This document shows, piece by piece, positions 35,667 through 45,331 of a stretch of DNA of 64,000 nt (positions within the stretch are counted from its first letter, which is position 1; the number at the start of each line of letters is the position of its first letter). This DNA is from Paenibacillus sp. BK033 (GTDB taxonomy: Bacteria > Bacillota > Bacilli > Paenibacillales > Paenibacillaceae): positions 1,188,357 through 1,252,356 of the forward strand of contig NZ_SLVP01000002.1 of NCBI RefSeq assembly GCF_004345425.1, in the 5' to 3' direction. The notes beneath the pieces are model-generated. The model saw only the letters and a program-made list of their open reading frames with translations. It was not told where the DNA came from and searched no databases. The position numbers and the translations under genes are program-made.

Positions 35667-37283
35667 CTACTTCCCGCCTGCATCAAGATACGCTTGTACC
35701 TGTTTTGCAACCTCTGCACGTATCTTATCAAGACCTAAACCCTTTAGCTCGCCGTTCAATTTGACGGCAGCTGTTTCCCAATCCTTTACTTGTCCAGCCT
35801 TCAATGTTTGAATAAATGGATCCGCCTTTGATTGAATATTAGCGAACTCGCCTTTTACATTCGTTGTGTCAAAAGCGAACTGTGCAAGCACGGGAGCATA
35901 GTAGCTGTCTTCTTTGGCCGAGTATTCGAAGTACTTTTTAGCCGACTCATCCAAATCTTCAGGCAAGCGGATCATTGTTGGATTCCATGTAAATTCATAA
36001 CCGGGGAAAATATAGTTTTTGGACTCGTCTAAAAGCTTCATTTGGTTGTCGCCTACAGCTTCCCAATGCTTACCTTGAATTCCGTATTCGAACAGATCAT
36101 GGTTCTCGCGGCTTTGGAACATCCAGTCGAAGAATTTCATCGTCCGGTCAATATTCTTGGAGGATACGGGAATCGCAATAGAGTTATTGGCTTTGTAGCT
36201 GGTCGAGATCGCCTTCGGCTCCATATTGCGAATCTTTTCCTTTAAGACAAAAAATTCGAGATCTGCGCCGGCTATGGTCTCCTGCAGAAGCTTGCGGTCC
36301 GCAGCATAAGAAGAGACTGTACCGTAATAAGAAGCGGCTTTGCCAGACATAAAGTAAGCTTTGTGATCCTTTTGGCTCAGTACATCCTTCTCAAGGTACT
36401 TACTCCACTCTGCCCATTTGTCATATTGACTGAATGTCGACTTCATCGTATTTAAAGGGGCCGGCAGCTTCGCCCATTCCGTATCCGGATCACCCAAAAC
36501 AACAACATCCAGAACTTTAGTCAGATCGTCGCTTAAATGAACGAAGTAAGGTATTCCCCCTAGATTTAATGGGCGGACGGTATCTAGCTCGTCTCTTTCT
36601 GGAGCCAGCATTTCCTGGAACCCGCCGATCCCTCTTACCGCAAGTGGAGTAATGCCTTTCTCCGATGCCAGCACTTTCTCATAGTACTGCTGAAGCTCAT
36701 CGTAGCTGGAAATCGGCTGGCTGAATCCAAGTTTTTCTCGCAAATCCTTACGGATATAAACAACTGGGATGTCATAGAAGTATTGCGTGAACGGTATTGT
36801 ATACAGATGATTGTCGTATCGCTTATTCATCTCGATAAACGCTGGAGAGAAAGCTTGTTTTAACCCGGGATATTCGTCATTATTAAAATATTTATCCAGT
36901 TGGGCATAAGCCCCCTGAGGAATAAGCTCTTTCAAGTTTTGAAAATCCGCATCAAATACGAAGTCCACCTCTTCGCCGGCTGTCATCATTAGCTTAACCT
37001 TTTGCTTATGATCGGCAGGCGCATTCCATTGAATATCGATCTTCGTATTCAGCGTATCCTTCGTACGATTCTCAAATTCCTTCAGTACAAGAGGCAGATC
37101 TTTCGGCGCGTCGCCAAACAGCATCCCTTTCAGAGTAACGGCTTTAGGCGGGGCCGATGCCGTTACCCCGGAGTTTTCGGGAGCAGCCGGTGTACTAACC
37201 TCATTGTCCTTATTGCTGCAAGCGGCCACGGAGCCGGCAAGTGCAACAGATAATACAACAGTTGTCAAATGTTTAGCTTTCAT
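35667..37283 (-). CDS. YtcQ/LipO-type sugar-binding lipoprotein
   Basis: 538 residues, the longer class of binding protein that accompanies LplB/YtcP permeases. Lipobox SVAAC (Cys22), then a long two-lobed fold with FVFDADFQNLKELIPQGAYAQLD. AAAGGGG precedes ATG. Third in the operon after the two permeases (37349-39228), a gene order opposite to the other two uptake operons here. Probably imports plant-derived uronic-acid-containing oligosaccharides, given the neighbouring lyase genes; this is inference. Confidence 0.88.
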   Translation of the reverse strand: MKAKHLTTVVLSVALAGSVAACSNKDNEVSTPAAPENSGVTASAPPKAVTLKGMLFGDAPKDLPLVLKEFENRTKDTLNTKIDIQWNAPADHKQKVKLMMTAGEEVDFVFDADFQNLKELIPQGAYAQLDKYFNNDEYPGLKQAFSPAFIEMNKRYDNHLYTIPFTQYFYDIPVVYIRKDLREKLGFSQPISSYDELQQYYEKVLASEKGITPLAVRGIGGFQEMLAPERDELDTVRPLNLGGIPYFVHLSDDLTKVLDVVVLGDPDTEWAKLPAPLNTMKSTFSQYDKWAEWSKYLEKDVLSQKDHKAYFMSGKAASYYGTVSSYAADRKLLQETIAGADLEFFVLKEKIRNMEPKAISTSYKANNSIAIPVSSKNIDRTMKFFDWMFQSRENHDLFEYGIQGKHWEAVGDNQMKLLDESKNYIFPGYEFTWNPTMIRLPEDLDESAKKYFEYSAKEDSYYAPVLAQFAFDTTNVKGEFANIQSKADPFIQTLKAGQVKDWETAAVKLNGELKGLGLDKIRAEVAKQVQAYLDAGGK

Positions 37284-37348
37284 ATGGAACGTTCATCCCC
37301 TTTTCTTTGCTTGAAATTGCAACTATACTAAACCGCTTGGAAGCGGAA

Positions 37349-38236
37349 TTAGCCTTTGACAGCGCCTACCATAAGTCCTTTGACAAAATACTTTTGTAGC
37401 ATCGGATAGAGTAAGACGATAGGTCCGATTGTAACGACCGTCGTAGCCAGCCGGACTGTCAACGCAGGCGGAATAAAGTTCGGAATGCTAACATCCGCCG
37501 ATATTTGATTGATGTAGTCCAGATTGTTCATAATGCGCTGAATCAGGTACTGCAGCGGGTATAGATCTTTGTCGTTAATGTAGAGAACCGCGTCGAACCA
37601 CTTGTTCCAATAGCTCAGAGCATAGAATAGCCCTATCGTAGCAAGTGCCGGGAGCGAGATCGGGAGAATAATCCGGAACAGGATGTAGATGTCGTTGGCT
37701 CCGTCCATTTTGGCTGACTCTGCTATTGAATCATCAATGGAAGCAAAGAAGTTGCGGAGCAAGAACATATTCCATGCGCTAAGCATGCTCGGGATAATAA
37801 GCACCCAGACCGTATCCTTCATGTCCAAGTACTTTGAGATCAATAAATACGTAGCGACCAAACCGCCGTGAAACAGCATCGTAAAATAAACATAAAAGGA
37901 GATGTGATTACGGTACTTGACAGACTTCACAGATAATGAGTAAGCCATGGCACTTGTAAAAGTCATGGAAAGGATCGTGCCAATCAGCGTAACAAAGGTC
38001 GTAACCCCATAAGCCTGGTAGATCGTATTGTTGCTGAAGATCAGCTTGTAAGCTTCGGTACTGAAGTCCTTCGGCCAAAAAGTATATCCATCTTTTAACA
38101 GGGATGCTTCACTTGCGAATGAGCTGGCCACGACCGACCAGAATGGCAATAGACAATAGACAGAGAACAGTCCGATAGCCGCATAAAAAAAGCCTTTAAG
38201 CAGGCGGTCGGATAAGCTTTCCTTGATCATGAACAC
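37349..38236 (-). CDS. YtcP-type ABC transporter permease
   Basis: 295 residues, six membrane segments, EAA loop ESAKMDGANDIYILFRIILP and the common ending YFVKGLMVGAVKG. A GTG at 38236 is 6 bases after AAGGAAG; the ATG two codons on is also possible. Forms the pore with the LplB-type protein upstream (14-bp gap). Confidence 0.88.
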   Translation of the reverse strand: MFMIKESLSDRLLKGFFYAAIGLFSVYCLLPFWSVVASSFASEASLLKDGYTFWPKDFSTEAYKLIFSNNTIYQAYGVTTFVTLIGTILSMTFTSAMAYSLSVKSVKYRNHISFYVYFTMLFHGGLVATYLLISKYLDMKDTVWVLIIPSMLSAWNMFLLRNFFASIDDSIAESAKMDGANDIYILFRIILPISLPALATIGLFYALSYWNKWFDAVLYINDKDLYPLQYLIQRIMNNLDYINQISADVSIPNFIPPALTVRLATTVVTIGPIVLLYPMLQKYFVKGLMVGAVKG

Positions 38237-38250
38237 AATTCACTTCCTTA

Positions 38251-39228
38251 TTAGAAAATGGCGGATTCCGGTGCAACCTTCTTGGCAATTGAATTAACCG
38301 TCAAGACAAGTGCAAATCCAACCACGGACTGCATAAAGCCGATAGCGGCTGACATGCTCATATCGCCAAGATCCATCATGGCCCGGAACAAATAGGTATC
38401 AATGACATCCGTCGTCGGGTACAAAGGAGGATTGCGTCCAACAATCGCATAGATCATTCCAAAGTCCCCGTTGAAGATGCCTCCCACAGCAAGAATCAGA
38501 AGCAGAATAACGGTTGGTTTTAGCAAAGGCAGCGTAATGTAACGGATCTTCTGAAATCGGCTTGCCCCGTCAATAGACGCTGATTCATAAATATCCGGAT
38601 TGATGCCGGAGATCGTTGCCATGTACACGATGGATCCGAATCCCGCTCCATGCCAAACTTTCAACAACACGAGAATGACCGGCCAGTACGCCGGTGAAGA
38701 AAGAAACTGAACCGGAGGTATTCCGAATACGGACAGAATTTGATTGATAAATCCGCCGTCCGTCGCGACGAATGCCATGACGAACATTGCGACAACAGTC
38801 CACGAAAGAAAATGAGGGAAAATCATCACCGACTGGGCGATTTTTTTGTACCATTTCCCTCCAAGCTCGGTGACCATTACCGCAATCACGACAGCAGCAA
38901 GGGTATTAAATAAGATAAATAATACGTTTAAAAACAAGGTGTTCGTAACAATTCGAATCCAGTCATCCGATTGAAAGAAGAACTTGAAGTTTTTCAAACC
39001 GACAAATTCGCTGCCGGTCATTCCTTTCATCGCTTTAAAATCCTGAAAGGCGATAACCATTCCGCCCATAGGAAGATAAGCAAAAACAAAAAACCAAATC
39101 ATGCCCGGCAAAACAAGCAGATACAGAAACTTGTTTTTCAGCAATTCATAGAAAAAAGCTCCCGCGACGCTTCGTCTTTTTCTGATCGGATATGCTTGCT
39201 TGGGGTTGCTGAGTTCAGAAGCGCTCAT
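38251..39228 (-). CDS. LplB-type ABC transporter permease
   Basis: 325 residues from the ATG at 39228 (MSASELSNPK), preceded by AAGGAGGAAC. Six membrane segments and EAA loop YESASIDGASRFQKIRYITLP; WFFVFAYLPMGGMVIAFQDF is the family's first periplasmic region. First gene of the uptake operon permease - permease - binding protein, controlled probably by the membrane AraC regulator at 39442-41754. Confidence 0.9.
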   Translation of the reverse strand: MSASELSNPKQAYPIRKRRSVAGAFFYELLKNKFLYLLVLPGMIWFFVFAYLPMGGMVIAFQDFKAMKGMTGSEFVGLKNFKFFFQSDDWIRIVTNTLFLNVLFILFNTLAAVVIAVMVTELGGKWYKKIAQSVMIFPHFLSWTVVAMFVMAFVATDGGFINQILSVFGIPPVQFLSSPAYWPVILVLLKVWHGAGFGSIVYMATISGINPDIYESASIDGASRFQKIRYITLPLLKPTVILLLILAVGGIFNGDFGMIYAIVGRNPPLYPTTDVIDTYLFRAMMDLGDMSMSAAIGFMQSVVGFALVLTVNSIAKKVAPESAIF

Positions 39229-39396
39229 TGTGTTCCTCCTTCGTATTCGCAACTTTTAGGATGACCCTACTGTATCTCCTCAACCACTTGGGAAAAACCT
39301 CAAAAAACGCTCAAAATGCCTAAATAAAACGAATGTCACGGGTTCAAAATTAAATCATCCGTTCAAAACATGCGAAAAAACGCTCTATAAGAAGCT

Positions 39397-39432
39397 AATA
39401 AGCCCCTATTCCTGTTAGATAAGGGGCTTACC
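39397..39432 (-). terminator. Terminator after membrane AraC gene
   Basis: 9-bp stem TAAGCCCCT/AGGGGCTTA just past the regulator stop. Confidence 0.7.
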
Positions 39433-39441
39433 AGCTGATAT

Positions 39442-41754
39442 TTAGGCTTCCGCCACGCGTCCATTGCTGCTTTTCCGGAAATGATCCGGCGTTTTTCCGC
39501 AATGTTTTTTAAAGGAAATATAAAAATACTTCGTATTGTCGATGCCTACCATCTCGCCAATTTTATTGGCCGGCAAATCCGTAGTCAAAAGCAGCTCTTT
39601 AGCCTTGTCAAAGCGGTAATCCGCAATATATTGATTAAGAGAAACGCAGGCAATCTCTTTAAAAATCTTCCTCATGTAATTGACCGACAACCCGGCTACT
39701 TCCGCAAGCATTTCGACCGTCAGGTTAGAATCGGCATAATGGCAATGAATATGCTGCTTTAGCTTCTCCACAATGAGCACGTTCTTCTGGGAGTGCTGTT
39801 TGTCTCTTGTTCGGATAGCTGCATCCCCCAGCTCAACAAACCATTCCTCAATTTGGTCCAGCGTCTCCCATTTGTACAACTGCTGCCCGAGCGTACCTAT
39901 ATCATGGAGAATGCCGCTCAAGTCTCCTGAAGCCATCGATTTGGAGGTTCGCTGGACGCTGAAGAGAAGCTGATTCAGAAGAAACATCATTTCATCGAAC
40001 GGCGCTTTCCGCAGAAGACTGAAATACTGCCTCATGGCTTCCTTAGTCCTTACAGCGTCGCCAAGCTTCATGCTGTCGGTCACCTGCTTCTCCATCGCAG
40101 AGGAAATGCTGTCCGCAATTGGTTCCCGGCTGTCCTCAATGTCTTCGGGGATAAAGCACTTCCTGCCGAATGCTATCCGGTATCGTGAAGCATGATAGGC
40201 TGACTGCCATGACAAAGGAATTTGCCGAAGCTCATCAACATAAGAGCCTAGAGCTGCTGTAACCGTTAACTTAAGAAAGCTTTCCACTTGCTGCTGGATA
40301 TCAATCAGAAGCTGCTTCAGTTCCGCAGCCAAGCCGAATGGTTTCAGAAACAAAACAACGACTATGTCCTCCCCGCCATCAAAACTGAATGTTTGTAGCT
40401 GAGCGCCGCCAAGCTCCTCCGCAATATTGGATACGCCATACTTCAGCAGGTTGAGGTCATTTGGGTTGTAAGTCCTCTTCAATTCCCCGTAATCATCCAG
40501 ACAAAGCATACCGACTTGAAATCCTGCAGCCGGAAGCCGTAACCCCAGCCTTAACAGTCTGCCTGTCAGATCAGACTCGCTGCTCCAGCCGCCGGTTGTC
40601 AGCAGCCGAAGGGTCTCCGCTCTCTCCGTAAAATGGTAGCCTGCCATGCTCGCTTGCAAGTCTTGTACCCTTCGTTCCAAGTAGCGGAAAGTCTCCGAAA
40701 GCAGGTCGAACTCGCTTACCGCCCCCGAATTCGCTGATTTGCTCATATTTTTAATAATTCGGTGAATGGGACCGTAAATCATTCGGGTGAATATGAACCC
40801 GATTGCAATAACAACAAACAAAATCATTGCAGTTACAAAAAGAATGTACCGCTGGATCTCATTTACTTTGCTCAGAAGGCTCGCGTAATCGATATCACCG
40901 ATAAAAATCCAGCCCAAGCTATCGGACTTTATATAGAAAATGCGGTGATCGGTTCCATCGATTCCCGTTTCTAGCACGCCTTGCGAGGATTCGGAGTTCA
41001 AAATAGTTTGAACAGCAGGAAGCTCCGAAAGATTGGAGTTGATTTTCGCTTCATCCGAATGGGATATAACAACACCTTGCCGATTCAAAATCATGGATTG
41101 GAAAGACTTGCTTCCGGCGCCCTTCATCATCATACGCTGCAGAACCTGTTGGTCCAAGTTAAGAATCAGGGCACCATTGGATACATGGTCGTCTCGGTTA
41201 CTCATATAGGCGATTGAGATCAGGTTGCCGTTAAACGGCTTCGTATCGTAAACAAACGATGTACTCCTGGGAATAAACACACTGTCCCGAAGAGTCTTTG
41301 TATTCTCAAGAAGATGAAGAATCTGTTGATCATAAAATTCAGAAAAACCTCTGACCGTCGTGAGCGAAGAGAAGACAAGCTCCTGCCTCGTATTGATTAA
41401 ATAGACGGAGTGAACCATAGGGTTCGTATTGGCGAGATCCGTCAGCTCGCTGCCGATTCTCCCCATCATTTCCGTATCAAACTCATTGGCATAAAAACCA
41501 GCTTGAATATCTGCCGATCCGTAAGCGCTTGCAAAATGCTGATAGGTAGAGCTGAGCAAAATATTCGCCGTATTGTAAGACTGTTCCAGCGAACGGTCCG
41601 TCGATTGGGTTATTTCGGTCTTTAAATTTTCGGAAACCCTCGAAGTAATCGTAAGTGTCAGCGCGGCTATCACAACGAGACCAACAAATAGATAAGATAA
41701 TATGATTCGTATTAATAGGCTCTTTCTGAATAAAAAACGGCGAACAGCTTTCAT
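39442..41754 (-). CDS. Membrane-anchored AraC regulator with extracellular sensor (YesS-like)
   Basis: 770 residues. N-terminal membrane helix (about 14-36), extracellular Cache-type sensor, second membrane helix (about 300-322, LFVTAMILFVVIAIGFIF), a cytoplasmic region without kinase motifs, and a C-terminal AraC helix-turn-helix (about 660-765, PANKIGEMVGIDNTKYFYISFKKHCGKTPDHFRK). Such one-component proteins sense a ligand outside and bind DNA inside. GAGGAAGAG precedes ATG. It lies just upstream of the LplB/YtcP operon and downstream of the heparinase-like genes, its probable targets. Confidence 0.9.
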   Translation of the reverse strand: MKAVRRFLFRKSLLIRIILSYLFVGLVVIAALTLTITSRVSENLKTEITQSTDRSLEQSYNTANILLSSTYQHFASAYGSADIQAGFYANEFDTEMMGRIGSELTDLANTNPMVHSVYLINTRQELVFSSLTTVRGFSEFYDQQILHLLENTKTLRDSVFIPRSTSFVYDTKPFNGNLISIAYMSNRDDHVSNGALILNLDQQVLQRMMMKGAGSKSFQSMILNRQGVVISHSDEAKINSNLSELPAVQTILNSESSQGVLETGIDGTDHRIFYIKSDSLGWIFIGDIDYASLLSKVNEIQRYILFVTAMILFVVIAIGFIFTRMIYGPIHRIIKNMSKSANSGAVSEFDLLSETFRYLERRVQDLQASMAGYHFTERAETLRLLTTGGWSSESDLTGRLLRLGLRLPAAGFQVGMLCLDDYGELKRTYNPNDLNLLKYGVSNIAEELGGAQLQTFSFDGGEDIVVVLFLKPFGLAAELKQLLIDIQQQVESFLKLTVTAALGSYVDELRQIPLSWQSAYHASRYRIAFGRKCFIPEDIEDSREPIADSISSAMEKQVTDSMKLGDAVRTKEAMRQYFSLLRKAPFDEMMFLLNQLLFSVQRTSKSMASGDLSGILHDIGTLGQQLYKWETLDQIEEWFVELGDAAIRTRDKQHSQKNVLIVEKLKQHIHCHYADSNLTVEMLAEVAGLSVNYMRKIFKEIACVSLNQYIADYRFDKAKELLLTTDLPANKIGEMVGIDNTKYFYISFKKHCGKTPDHFRKSSNGRVAEA

Positions 41755-41867
41755 AAGCTCTTCCTCCCAGTCAGTTTCGTTATCCCTTCATTATAGAAAC
41801 AGCAGCGGAAGCCTTGTATGCGGTATTTTTATGCAAGATGTCAGGTTATTTAAGAAGTTCCCAAATG

Positions 41868-41896
41868 AAAAAGGCAGGAGAGCTCGCCTCCTGCCC
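41868..41896 (-). terminator. Terminator after heparinase-like pair
   Basis: 8-bp GC-rich stem GGCAGGAG/CTCCTGCC followed on the minus strand by a T-run, 25 bases past the stop. Confidence 0.75.
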
Positions 41897-41920
41897 TACA
41901 TGCCTTTTTGCCAATCTTCG

Positions 41921-44900
41921 TTAATTGCCGCTCGCAAGCTCCTCCCGGAGCAGTATACCGTTCCGGTATTCCTGCAGCAGCAAGCAGTTGCTGTCCAATT
42001 CCATCTGCTGCACGGTTATAATCTGTGTACGGCCATCTCGAAGCTCGACCGTTACCGTATTTTCATCAGCGGCATGAACAGATTCTATCATTCCAGTTGT
42101 TTCATGAGGCTCGACGATGGTAATAAACCTTCCGATTCTGCCCCTTGACCGGATCCCGTAAGTCATTCGCCTTTGCGCTTCGTCTCCCGGAAAAGCGTCC
42201 GCGCCGATCAGCCCCACAAAGCGGACTGCACGAAGATGAGCGATATTAACCCTTATGATCGCCTCTTGCTCATGGTCAACCGGACTTGTCGGAATCGCGC
42301 GGGGATATTCATGCCCTACAATCGTTACGCGGCCGCCCTCGTAATCCTTGCCGATTCCGCAGCCGGCATCAACGTTTTCATACTCTGGGGACAATTCACT
42401 TATCCATAGCTTGGCGCCATCCTCGGTAATCATATACGCCTCTCCCCAGAACAACCCTTGCTTCGTCCGTTCCGGATATTTCTGCTCGTTGTAGACAGGA
42501 TGATTCTTCACCCGCAGTGTCAACGTGTTGACGTGTTCACCAAGCTCAATCTGGACCTTGCCCTCGCCTAATATCCATGCCCCGAAGCCGCCTTCCGCCA
42601 TAACCTTGCCATCTACTTCAATCGCATAATCCATCGGTATGGTTATGCCATGATTCTCGGCAGCCCGCCCGAGAATCTGCTCCGTATGCCGCGGCCAAGC
42701 GGTATGAATATCCATCTTGAGCGAGCCTGGTATATTATAGGCAGACCGTGTCCCTCTCAAATCCTCGTCTGCGCCGAAGATCGTCTCGAATCGGGCTACG
42801 CTTGTTCCTTGTGCTTCGTACCATCGGCAATCCGTAATAAATTGGGCATCCGAAAGCGGATTATCCGACCATTGACTCGTATGCTTTCTCTCAACCAATT
42901 GATCCGCTTTCAGCTCTTTAAACCCTTTTATTTGGAACAGACAGTCATATTGATGCTCCTGCTCCCCCCGTACAAAATCAAACAGGACGATAAAATCATC
43001 GGTTACACCCATAACCCGTTTCTGCCGGACAGGTTCCGTAAACGCCGACAGCTCGCCATACTTGGCGCCATCCGGCGCCTCTGGCAGCGAACTTGCGTTC
43101 ATAGCGCATCGTTCCTCCAACGTCTCGTTGTCCCGATATATCATCCCGCCATACGGAGGATAAGCCCAGGTTGCCGTCGTTTCCACCGCAGCAGCTTGAA
43201 TCGCCTTGCCGCTATAGAACAAGCTTCTTACGGAATCAGCAGGCACCTGTACTTTGCCGTCGACCACGATCATATTTTTCGTCATGGAATTTTGCACGTA
43301 AAATTTGTACATGAAATGGCCGTAGCCCCACCATACATGCTCGGGATTGTAGAAGCTTCGCCCATAACGCATGACGGAGAGAAGCTCAGTCCGGTCGAAA
43401 TGTCCATGGGCATAACCATGCGAGCCGTACCTGAGCACCGCCTGAATCTGCTGCCTTTGCTCTCTTCCCGGCGTTTGGCTCCTCAGCATAGCAATTCCAA
43501 CATTATCGGCGTAAGCATTTTTCCTCGCATAAGAGGATTCCGACTCCGGAAGATTGGCATAACCAAAGATCGGATCTGTCTCCTGATCCATTCTCATCAC
43601 AGGGATGTACTCAGAATCCTTATAGTACTTATAGGCCAAATTGTAGGTCGCTCCGAAATGCACGCCCTCCAGTTTTCTTTCATTGGAATCATTCATACCG
43701 AAGAGCACCCCTCTGTCATCCAGAAAAGGAAGCGTAGCATCAAACATATCCTTTATACAAATGTAGCTCTTACGGTTGCCGCCCCACTTCTTGTTATACA
43801 TTCCAAAGCGCAATTCGGCATCGCGGCCGCCATAAGTGCTGTTCACTTCATGATTAAACGGAATCTGGAAATGCGTATGCAGGAGATTCATGCCAAAAGG
43901 CAGCAGCGCATGTGCCGTATGAATATACATCGACGATACCCAGGTATTATAACTAACAGAGCATTCATGCCACCAACCGTCGTTGAACAAACCGTATCTC
44001 AGCTGTTCAATAGAGCCTCCCGGACCAAACACGAACCGAAGTGCTCTCTCCATATCCTGAATAGCCAGTGCACAATAGAAAGCACCCGTAATCTCGGAAA
44101 TCAGCCAATTGGAGATATGTCCTCTCCGGATGTGATGATCAAGAATGTCCATGTAGATCCGGAAGCTTTTTTCCACCCCTCTGTGCTCTTCAGGTGTCAG
44201 AACCCCGGCATTATAGATAATGTCATACGGAATGGCTAGATGTTGAAAAAAATGCCCCTCCTGCACATAGCTTTGGCTGCAGCCCTTCTTTTTCCTCGGA
44301 TAACCGTTCTCCTCATCGATGAAATAACGGAGGAATTGGGCAACCTTCTCGGCGTACCGCTTCTCTCTAGTGAGCGCATAAGCATAAGCGGCTGACATAA
44401 TATAGTGTTCTTCATAGGTATCGTAACAGTAATCCCTCTCCTCTACGGGAACTGGCGGTCTGACTACCCATGCGTCAGCATCTGCGAGAATACGCTCATA
44501 CCCAGGCTTGAATTCATCATGCCGGTCGATCATCACCCTGCGTTCCGCCCACTGCTCTTTGTTCCAGTAAATATAAGGATGAGGAAGGCAACGCATCGTC
44601 TTCAGCTCTATTTGGCTAGCGCTTCCTCCATCCCCGTTCGGGACAAAAGCCAAAACAGTCGTTTCATGACCGCCTGGCACCATGGTCTCGTGCACCTGAA
44701 TATCGGCTGTTACCTCTTTGCAGCCAAACGGCTCAAGCACGAACTCCTTGGATGACAGCTGTGGATGCAGGGACTCCCAGCCGTTGTATTTCTGTTTGAC
44801 CGAGACTAGCTGGTGCGAATCCGTGCAATTATAGACGGTCATTGTGTAAACAACGGACTCCCCGGCCTCCCCGGACTTGCCTCTAATGCCCGCGTGAACG

Positions 44901-45331
44901 AATAGCTTCTCACCCCGAACCATCTTCGCCGATCGGAGCTCGGCATTCCCTTGAAACTCCAGGCCGTCTAAGAAGCGCCAAATATTAGCCTGAGCTGCTT
45001 CCACATCGAAATCTCCAAGCCTTACTCTTACCTCATGATGGCCTGCGCCAGCTATTGATAATTTGGCTTGCAGGGTTCGGTTATCCGCGAAATGAGCATG
45101 AATGCTAATCTCCGCTGAATCTTCGACCGTAAAAACATTTAAAAGAATACCGTACCAATCCATCACATCCAGCGCAGAATCGTTTCCCCGCTCGAATCCA
45201 ATCGGATACCAGCCTACGGCATCCGCAGCTGCAGGAAAACGAAGCAGCAGATTGTCTTGCAGGTTGAAGCCATTAGCGGTAATAGTCCCTTCTGTCTTCC
45301 ACTCCTTCAATAAATCAATCTGCACGATCAT
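41921..45331 (-). CDS. Heparinase II/III-like polysaccharide lyase, cytoplasmic
   Basis: 1136 residues, no signal peptide. A beta-sandwich N-terminal part (1-230) precedes an (alpha/alpha) toroid (about 240-600) with SNWLISEITGAF and the tyrosine-bearing NDGWWHECSVSYNTWV, then beta-sheet domains starting with YGSHGYAHGHFDRTELLSVM, whose His/Asp cluster is a hallmark of heparinase II/III and alginate-lyase families. Predicted to cleave uronic-acid-containing oligomers by beta-elimination after uptake. Overlaps the stop of the upstream lyase-like gene by 4 bases (ATGA). CAZy subfamily not assigned; substrate uncertain. Confidence 0.8.
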   Translation of the reverse strand: MIVQIDLLKEWKTEGTITANGFNLQDNLLLRFPAAADAVGWYPIGFERGNDSALDVMDWYGILLNVFTVEDSAEISIHAHFADNRTLQAKLSIAGAGHHEVRVRLGDFDVEAAQANIWRFLDGLEFQGNAELRSAKMVRGEKLFVHAGIRGKSGEAGESVVYTMTVYNCTDSHQLVSVKQKYNGWESLHPQLSSKEFVLEPFGCKEVTADIQVHETMVPGGHETTVLAFVPNGDGGSASQIELKTMRCLPHPYIYWNKEQWAERRVMIDRHDEFKPGYERILADADAWVVRPPVPVEERDYCYDTYEEHYIMSAAYAYALTREKRYAEKVAQFLRYFIDEENGYPRKKKGCSQSYVQEGHFFQHLAIPYDIIYNAGVLTPEEHRGVEKSFRIYMDILDHHIRRGHISNWLISEITGAFYCALAIQDMERALRFVFGPGGSIEQLRYGLFNDGWWHECSVSYNTWVSSMYIHTAHALLPFGMNLLHTHFQIPFNHEVNSTYGGRDAELRFGMYNKKWGGNRKSYICIKDMFDATLPFLDDRGVLFGMNDSNERKLEGVHFGATYNLAYKYYKDSEYIPVMRMDQETDPIFGYANLPESESSYARKNAYADNVGIAMLRSQTPGREQRQQIQAVLRYGSHGYAHGHFDRTELLSVMRYGRSFYNPEHVWWGYGHFMYKFYVQNSMTKNMIVVDGKVQVPADSVRSLFYSGKAIQAAAVETTATWAYPPYGGMIYRDNETLEERCAMNASSLPEAPDGAKYGELSAFTEPVRQKRVMGVTDDFIVLFDFVRGEQEHQYDCLFQIKGFKELKADQLVERKHTSQWSDNPLSDAQFITDCRWYEAQGTSVARFETIFGADEDLRGTRSAYNIPGSLKMDIHTAWPRHTEQILGRAAENHGITIPMDYAIEVDGKVMAEGGFGAWILGEGKVQIELGEHVNTLTLRVKNHPVYNEQKYPERTKQGLFWGEAYMITEDGAKLWISELSPEYENVDAGCGIGKDYEGGRVTIVGHEYPRAIPTSPVDHEQEAIIRVNIAHLRAVRFVGLIGADAFPGDEAQRRMTYGIRSRGRIGRFITIVEPHETTGMIESVHAADENTVTVELRDGRTQIITVQQMELDSNCLLLQEYRNGILLREELASGN

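Noticed and set aside
42650..44239. 529-codon open frame on the plus strand
   Set aside because: Lies wholly antisense to the heparinase-like gene, has no ribosome site, and its translation is rich in Ile/Arg/His with no recognisable domain; it mirrors the codon bias of the real gene.
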